DNA of 8,409 nucleotides from the NCBI GenBank assembly GCA_020025255.1, contig JAHHSK010000071.1, positions 1-8,409 on the forward strand, in the 5' to 3' direction. The DNA is from Ruthenibacterium sp. GTDB taxonomy: Bacteria > Bacillota > Clostridia > Oscillospirales > Ruminococcaceae. Of the stretch, positions 5,884 through 8,409 are shown one piece after another. The notes under the pieces are model-generated. The model was given only the letters and a program-made list of their open reading frames with translations. It was not told the origin of the DNA and searched no databases. A program made the position numbers and the translations under genes. Positions within the stretch are counted from its first letter, which is position 1. Each line of letters begins with the position of its first letter.

Positions 5884-6594
5884 TTATGCGCGTGATTCCC
5901 TGTGATTTTTTTCTTCCTGCTCCATGGATACCCGCAGCTCTTCCAAGGCTTTCTTTTCGATGCGGGATACATAACTGCGGCTGATGTGCAGCAATTTTGC
6001 CGTTTGCTGCTGTGTCATCGGTGCAAGGCCGGAAAGGCCGTACCGTAAAATCACTATTTTGCGTTCCCTTTCTTCCAGCCGGTTCACCACGCAGCGCAGC
6101 TGGCGCATTTCTTCGCGGCGTTCCAGTTCCTCATGCAGATCAAAACGATCCGCCACCACGTCATTCAGCGTCAATCCGTTGCTGCCCGCCTCCCCTTCAA
6201 TCGGCTCGTGGATCGACACATCGTTTTTCAGCTTTTTATCCGATCGAAACTGCATCAGGATCTCATTTTCAATACACCTTGCCGCATAGGTGGCAAAGCG
6301 TGCTCCTTTTTGATGATCGAAACTGTTCACTGCCTTTATCAATCCGATCGTTCCAATGCTGATGAGATCCTCCTGCTCCATGCTGGAAGCATAATACTTT
6401 TTTGCTATATGCGCCACAAGCCGCAGATTGTGTCGGATCAATCGATCTTTTGCCTGTCTATCCCCCGCCTTCATCGCCTCGAACGCATCTCTTTCCTCTT
6501 TGGCAGAAAGCGGTTTGGGAAAGCTGCTGCTTTCCAAATGCAGCGCAAAGTACAGCAGTTTTCCTGCGACGATGCTCATAAACACTCCGAACAT
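5884..6594 (-). CDS. sigK: Sporulation sigma factor SigK (late mother-cell sigma)
   Basis: This is a 236-residue sigma-70 family factor close in length to B. subtilis pro-SigK. It directs RNA polymerase to late mother-cell genes for coat and cortex formation. Diagnostic segments are FPKPLSAKEE (25-34), HNLRLVAHIAKKYY (55-68) and EDLISIGTIGLIKAVNSFD (75-93) of region 2, ATYAARCIENEI (101-112), and a region 4 helix-turn-helix near 194-216 (TQQQTAKLLHISRSYVSRIEKK). Residues 1-20 are hydrophobic and precede the FPKPLS block, so they resemble the membrane-tethering pro-sequence removed by SpoIVFB in B. subtilis. The reading frame is continuous, with no skin-type interruption near the region 2 boundary. 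The start at 6594 follows AAGGAGG by seven bases; upstream in-frame codons to 6648 lie across the promoter. A SigE-like promoter precedes it. Confidence 0.9.
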   Translation of the reverse strand: MFGVFMSIVAGKLLYFALHLESSSFPKPLSAKEERDAFEAMKAGDRQAKDRLIRHNLRLVAHIAKKYYASSMEQEDLISIGTIGLIKAVNSFDHQKGARFATYAARCIENEILMQFRSDKKLKNDVSIHEPIEGEAGSNGLTLNDVVADRFDLHEELERREEMRQLRCVVNRLEERERKIVILRYGLSGLAPMTQQQTAKLLHISRSYVSRIEKKALEELRVSMEQEEKNHRESRA

Positions 6595-6621
6595 ACGTTT
6601 GCCTCCTTTTAACTGTACTTC

Positions 6622-6650
6622 ATTGTATGGATCCGTTGCGGCACACATGC
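6622..6650 (-). promoter_or_regulatory. SigE-type promoter of sigK
   Basis: On the minus strand, CATACAAT (6629-6622) is an exact match to the SigE -10 consensus CATACAHT. GCATGTG (6650-6644), 14 bases upstream, fits a SigE-like -35 at six of seven positions. The start of transcription would be near 6615, leaving a leader of about 20 bases with the ribosome binding site. Known biology in B. subtilis is that sigK is transcribed by SigE polymerase with SpoIIID. A 9-of-10 match to the SpoIIID consensus WWRRACARNY lies at 6620-6611 (AAGTACAGTT), but short motifs like this arise by chance. Confidence 0.7.
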
Positions 6651-6678
6651 CGATTTTCCCTTGCTTTTTTCCAATTCT

Positions 6679-6716
6679 GCAATGTGAACTTTTCTTTCAA
6701 GAAAAGTTCACATTGC
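6679..6716. repeat. 38-bp palindrome between sigK and degV
   Basis: Eighteen-base perfect arms (starting GCAATGTGAACTTTTCTT) flank two bases. It could form a long hairpin in RNA or serve as a symmetrical protein-binding site. Only moderately T-rich sequence follows on the plus strand and A-rich sequence on the minus strand, so it is not a standard terminator. It lies upstream of the predicted sigK promoter and just before a candidate degV -35, so it may be in neither transcript. Confidence 0.85.
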
Positions 6717-6721
6717 GGCTC

Positions 6722-6750
6722 TTGTTTCTTTCTGTGCCTCGTGATATGAT
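6722..6750 (+). promoter_or_regulatory. Candidate degV promoter (distal)
   Basis: TTGTTT (6722-6727) and TATGAT (6745-6750) are separated by 17 bases. The -10 matches at five of six positions and the -35 only at TTG. It begins six bases after the 38-bp palindrome, a position from which a bound protein could affect it. Confidence 0.35.
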
Positions 6751-6787
6751 TAAATTAAAATAAGCATTTCAACAGATAAATGCATAC

Positions 6788-6793
6788 TATAAT
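6788..6793 (+). promoter_or_regulatory. Candidate degV -10 element (proximal)
   Basis: This is a perfect TATAAT. No good -35 lies at 16-18 bases upstream; TTTCAA at 6767-6772 is only 15 away. Transcription would start near 6800 and give a leader of about 80 bases. It competes with the distal candidate. Confidence 0.35.
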
Positions 6794-6880
6794 GTGAGGA
6801 GAAATTGGAGCAGGACTGGGAATGATCCATTGCGTTCTCATCGTTTAATCAAAAAGCGACAGAGCCTGCTTTTGTTTTTG

Positions 6881-7777
6881 ATGAAATTTGAAATTGTATG
6901 TGATAGTTCAGCCGATTTATCGCCAAGTTACATCCAGCAGAACCATATTACCGTGGTTCCGTTTTATGTTTCTCTTGATGGGGAAACATACCAGAAAGAA
7001 GGCGTGGATCTTTCGATCCCCGATTTCTACCAAGCCATGATCGACCACCCCGACTGTTTTCCCAAAAGCTCCATGCCTTCGATCCAGGACTATATGGATG
7101 CATTCCTTCCTTTTGTGCAGCGCGGCATTCCGGTTTTATGCATTTGTCTGACACAAAAATTCAGCGGTTCCTATCAATCCGCTCTTTCTGCCAAAAACGC
7201 GATTCTGGATGATTACCCGCATGCGCAAGTGTATGTTATGGATTCCCAGCTTGTAACCGCTTTGCAGGGTCTGCTTGTCATGGAAGCTGTCCGCCTTCGG
7301 GATAAGGAGCTGACGCTTTCTCATGCAGTGCCGCTTTTGGAAGAAGTGCGCGGAACCGGGCATATCTTCTTTACCACCAACGATTTGAAATATCTGGAAC
7401 ATGGCGGCCGTCTGGGCAAGGTTGCGTGCATTGCCGGCAGCATGCTGAACTTAAAACCCCTGCTGCATTTTTCGAATGGCGAGCTTGGCACCACGGAAAT
7501 CTGCCGCGGACGCCGTAAATCCCTTCAAAAAGTTACCGAAAAATTTGTTGCCTACCTGAAAGACAACGACATCAACTTGGAAGGATATCTGTTTTGCACC
7601 GGTGTCGGCATCGATCTTGCCGAATACGATGATTTTAAAGCCTATCTGACCGAAACCTTTGAAAAAGTCGGGCTTCGCCCCGAAGTATGCGGCAAAGCCC
7701 ATATCGGCTCCACGATCGGCGTTCATACCGGTCCGTACCCGATTGGACTTGGCTTTTTGAAAAAGTGCAGCATTTGA
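6881..7777 (+). CDS. DegV-family fatty-acid-binding protein (FakB-like)
   Basis: This is a 298-residue soluble protein, near the usual 280-290 for the family. DegV proteins bind a fatty acid; FakB members present it to the kinase FakA for phosphorylation, feeding phospholipid synthesis. Motifs seen are CDSSADL (7-13), SSMPS (63-67, in place of the common TSQPS), SGSYQSA (95-101), MDSQ (120-123), LKYLEHGGRLGK (169-180) and LKPLL (191-195). The C-terminal HTGPYPIGLGF (282-292) is a variant of the usual HxGPGAxG. The start is chosen by homology, because MKFEIVCDSS is where DegV proteins begin. It lacks a ribosome binding site: the preceding 20 bases are T-rich. An in-frame GTG at 6794 would add 29 residues but overlaps promoter sequence. 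No fakA lies in the window. The nitroreductase gene follows after 64 bases without a terminator. Confidence 0.88.
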   Translation: MKFEIVCDSSADLSPSYIQQNHITVVPFYVSLDGETYQKEGVDLSIPDFYQAMIDHPDCFPKSSMPSIQDYMDAFLPFVQRGIPVLCICLTQKFSGSYQSALSAKNAILDDYPHAQVYVMDSQLVTALQGLLVMEAVRLRDKELTLSHAVPLLEEVRGTGHIFFTTNDLKYLEHGGRLGKVACIAGSMLNLKPLLHFSNGELGTTEICRGRRKSLQKVTEKFVAYLKDNDINLEGYLFCTGVGIDLAEYDDFKAYLTETFEKVGLRPEVCGKAHIGSTIGVHTGPYPIGLGFLKKCSI

Positions 7778-7841
7778 TCTGTTTTTCTATGGCCTTCGGA
7801 AATACACACAAACCGGATGCGATTAAAAAGGGGGATGCATT

Positions 7842-8405
7842 ATGGATTTTTACAGCATCATTCAAAACCGACGCTCGATCCGCAAATTCACGCAGCAGCC
7901 GATCCCGCAGGAAGTGCTTTTGCGCTTGGTTGACGCGGCACGTCTTGCCCCCAGCTCCGCCAATCAGCAGCCGCTGAAATACAAAGTGGTATCCGATCCG
8001 CAAACCGCAGCAGCCATGCAGCCGCTTGTGCGCTGGGCCGCATATCTGGCTCCGCACGGCGCGCCTGCTGTCGGGGAACAGCCCACTGCCTTTGTGGTCA
8101 TCTGCATCGATCGCACGATCTGCGATATCACGCAAACGCCGGATGCCGGTGCCGCAGCCGAAAACATATTGCTTAGCGCGGTATATGAAGGGCTGGGGGC
8201 GTGCTGGATGGGCAGTATCGACCGCAATGCGATCCATGCTCTCTTGCATCTGCCGGATACCTGTTTTGTTCACACACTGATCGCTTTAGGCTATCCTGCC
8301 GAAGTTTCTCAAACAACAGCCATTACTCAAGACATCCGTTATTACCGCGATGAAAACGGTGTATTCCAAGTACCGAAACGAACACTTTCCGATGTTCTGC
8401 TGTGA
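7842..8405 (+). CDS. Nitroreductase-family FMN flavoprotein
   Basis: This is a complete 187-residue protein of the nitroreductase superfamily, which uses FMN and NAD(P)H to reduce nitro compounds, quinones or related acceptors. The physiological substrate here is unknown. FMN-phosphate contacts are expected from RRSIRKF (10-16). Other family blocks are LAPSSANQQP (35-44), the DAGAAAENILLSAVYEGLGACWMGS stretch (101-125, shown in part by ENILLSA and GLGACWMG), and LIALGYPAE (146-154). The protein ends shortly after that block and has no C-terminal ferredoxin extension. The start follows AAAAAGGGGG with a gap of about seven bases. It lies 64 bases after degV on the same strand with no terminator or promoter seen between, so co-transcription is likely. 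Any transcript end lies beyond the window, since only four bases follow the stop. Confidence 0.88.
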   Translation: MDFYSIIQNRRSIRKFTQQPIPQEVLLRLVDAARLAPSSANQQPLKYKVVSDPQTAAAMQPLVRWAAYLAPHGAPAVGEQPTAFVVICIDRTICDITQTPDAGAAAENILLSAVYEGLGACWMGSIDRNAIHALLHLPDTCFVHTLIALGYPAEVSQTTAITQDIRYYRDENGVFQVPKRTLSDVLL

Positions 8406-8409
8406 CCGG

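Noticed and set aside
6595..6648. Longer sigK N-terminus starting at 6648
   Set aside because: The extra 18 codons cover the SigE-type promoter and the ribosome binding site, and SigK homologues begin at the later Met.
6850..6880. AAAAGC/GCTTTT hairpin followed by T-rich sequence before degV, as a possible attenuator
   Set aside because: The stem has only two G-C pairs and a ten-base loop, so it is too weak to call a terminator.

Overview
The window (about 8.4 kb, roughly even base composition) looks like a chromosomal segment of a spore-forming, probably anaerobic Bacillota, most likely class Clostridia. The reasons are an intact sporulation sigma factor of the SigK type, strong AGGAGG-type ribosome binding sites, a DegV-family protein, a sodium-dependent transporter with a divergent XRE regulator, and a UraA-type permease. 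The genus cannot be named from this sequence. There is no tRNA, rRNA, CRISPR array, insertion sequence or phage gene.

Layout, left to right. (1) A plus-strand GPH-family sugar:cation symporter (125-1549) has a hairpin abutting its ribosome binding site. It meets a minus-strand SNF/NSS sodium-dependent transporter (1712-3118), and a bidirectional terminator lies between them. (2) The SNF transporter is divergent from an XRE-type regulator (3330-4058). The shared region holds two promoter candidates and a 9-bp-arm inverted repeat that overlaps the transporter promoter, a likely operator. (3) The regulator gene and a minus-strand uracil/xanthine permease (uraA type, 4251-5582) converge on a second bidirectional terminator at 4185-4220. 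(4) Upstream of uraA, on the minus strand, are a promoter candidate, a 45-codon ORF with a ribosome binding site, and a strong terminator hairpin with eight Us. The ORF's stop codon lies inside this hairpin. (5) Further upstream is sigK (5884-6594, minus strand), uninterrupted and with a SigE-type promoter. (6) A 38-bp near-perfect palindrome separates sigK from divergent plus-strand genes for a DegV-family fatty-acid-binding protein (6881-7777) and a nitroreductase-family flavoprotein (7842-8405).

The most interesting candidate is the uraA leader. A short translated ORF overlaps an intrinsic terminator and is preceded by a U-rich tract. That is the architecture of the translation-coupled, UTP-sensing attenuator of enteric pyrBI. 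It would be an alternative to the PyrR or RNA-aptamer control usual for pyrimidine genes in Gram-positives. This is inference from layout and needs comparative and experimental support.

The genes are mostly unrelated transport, regulatory and housekeeping units rather than one pathway. Local units that can be supported are regulator plus SNF transporter, leader plus uraA, and possibly degV plus nitroreductase.
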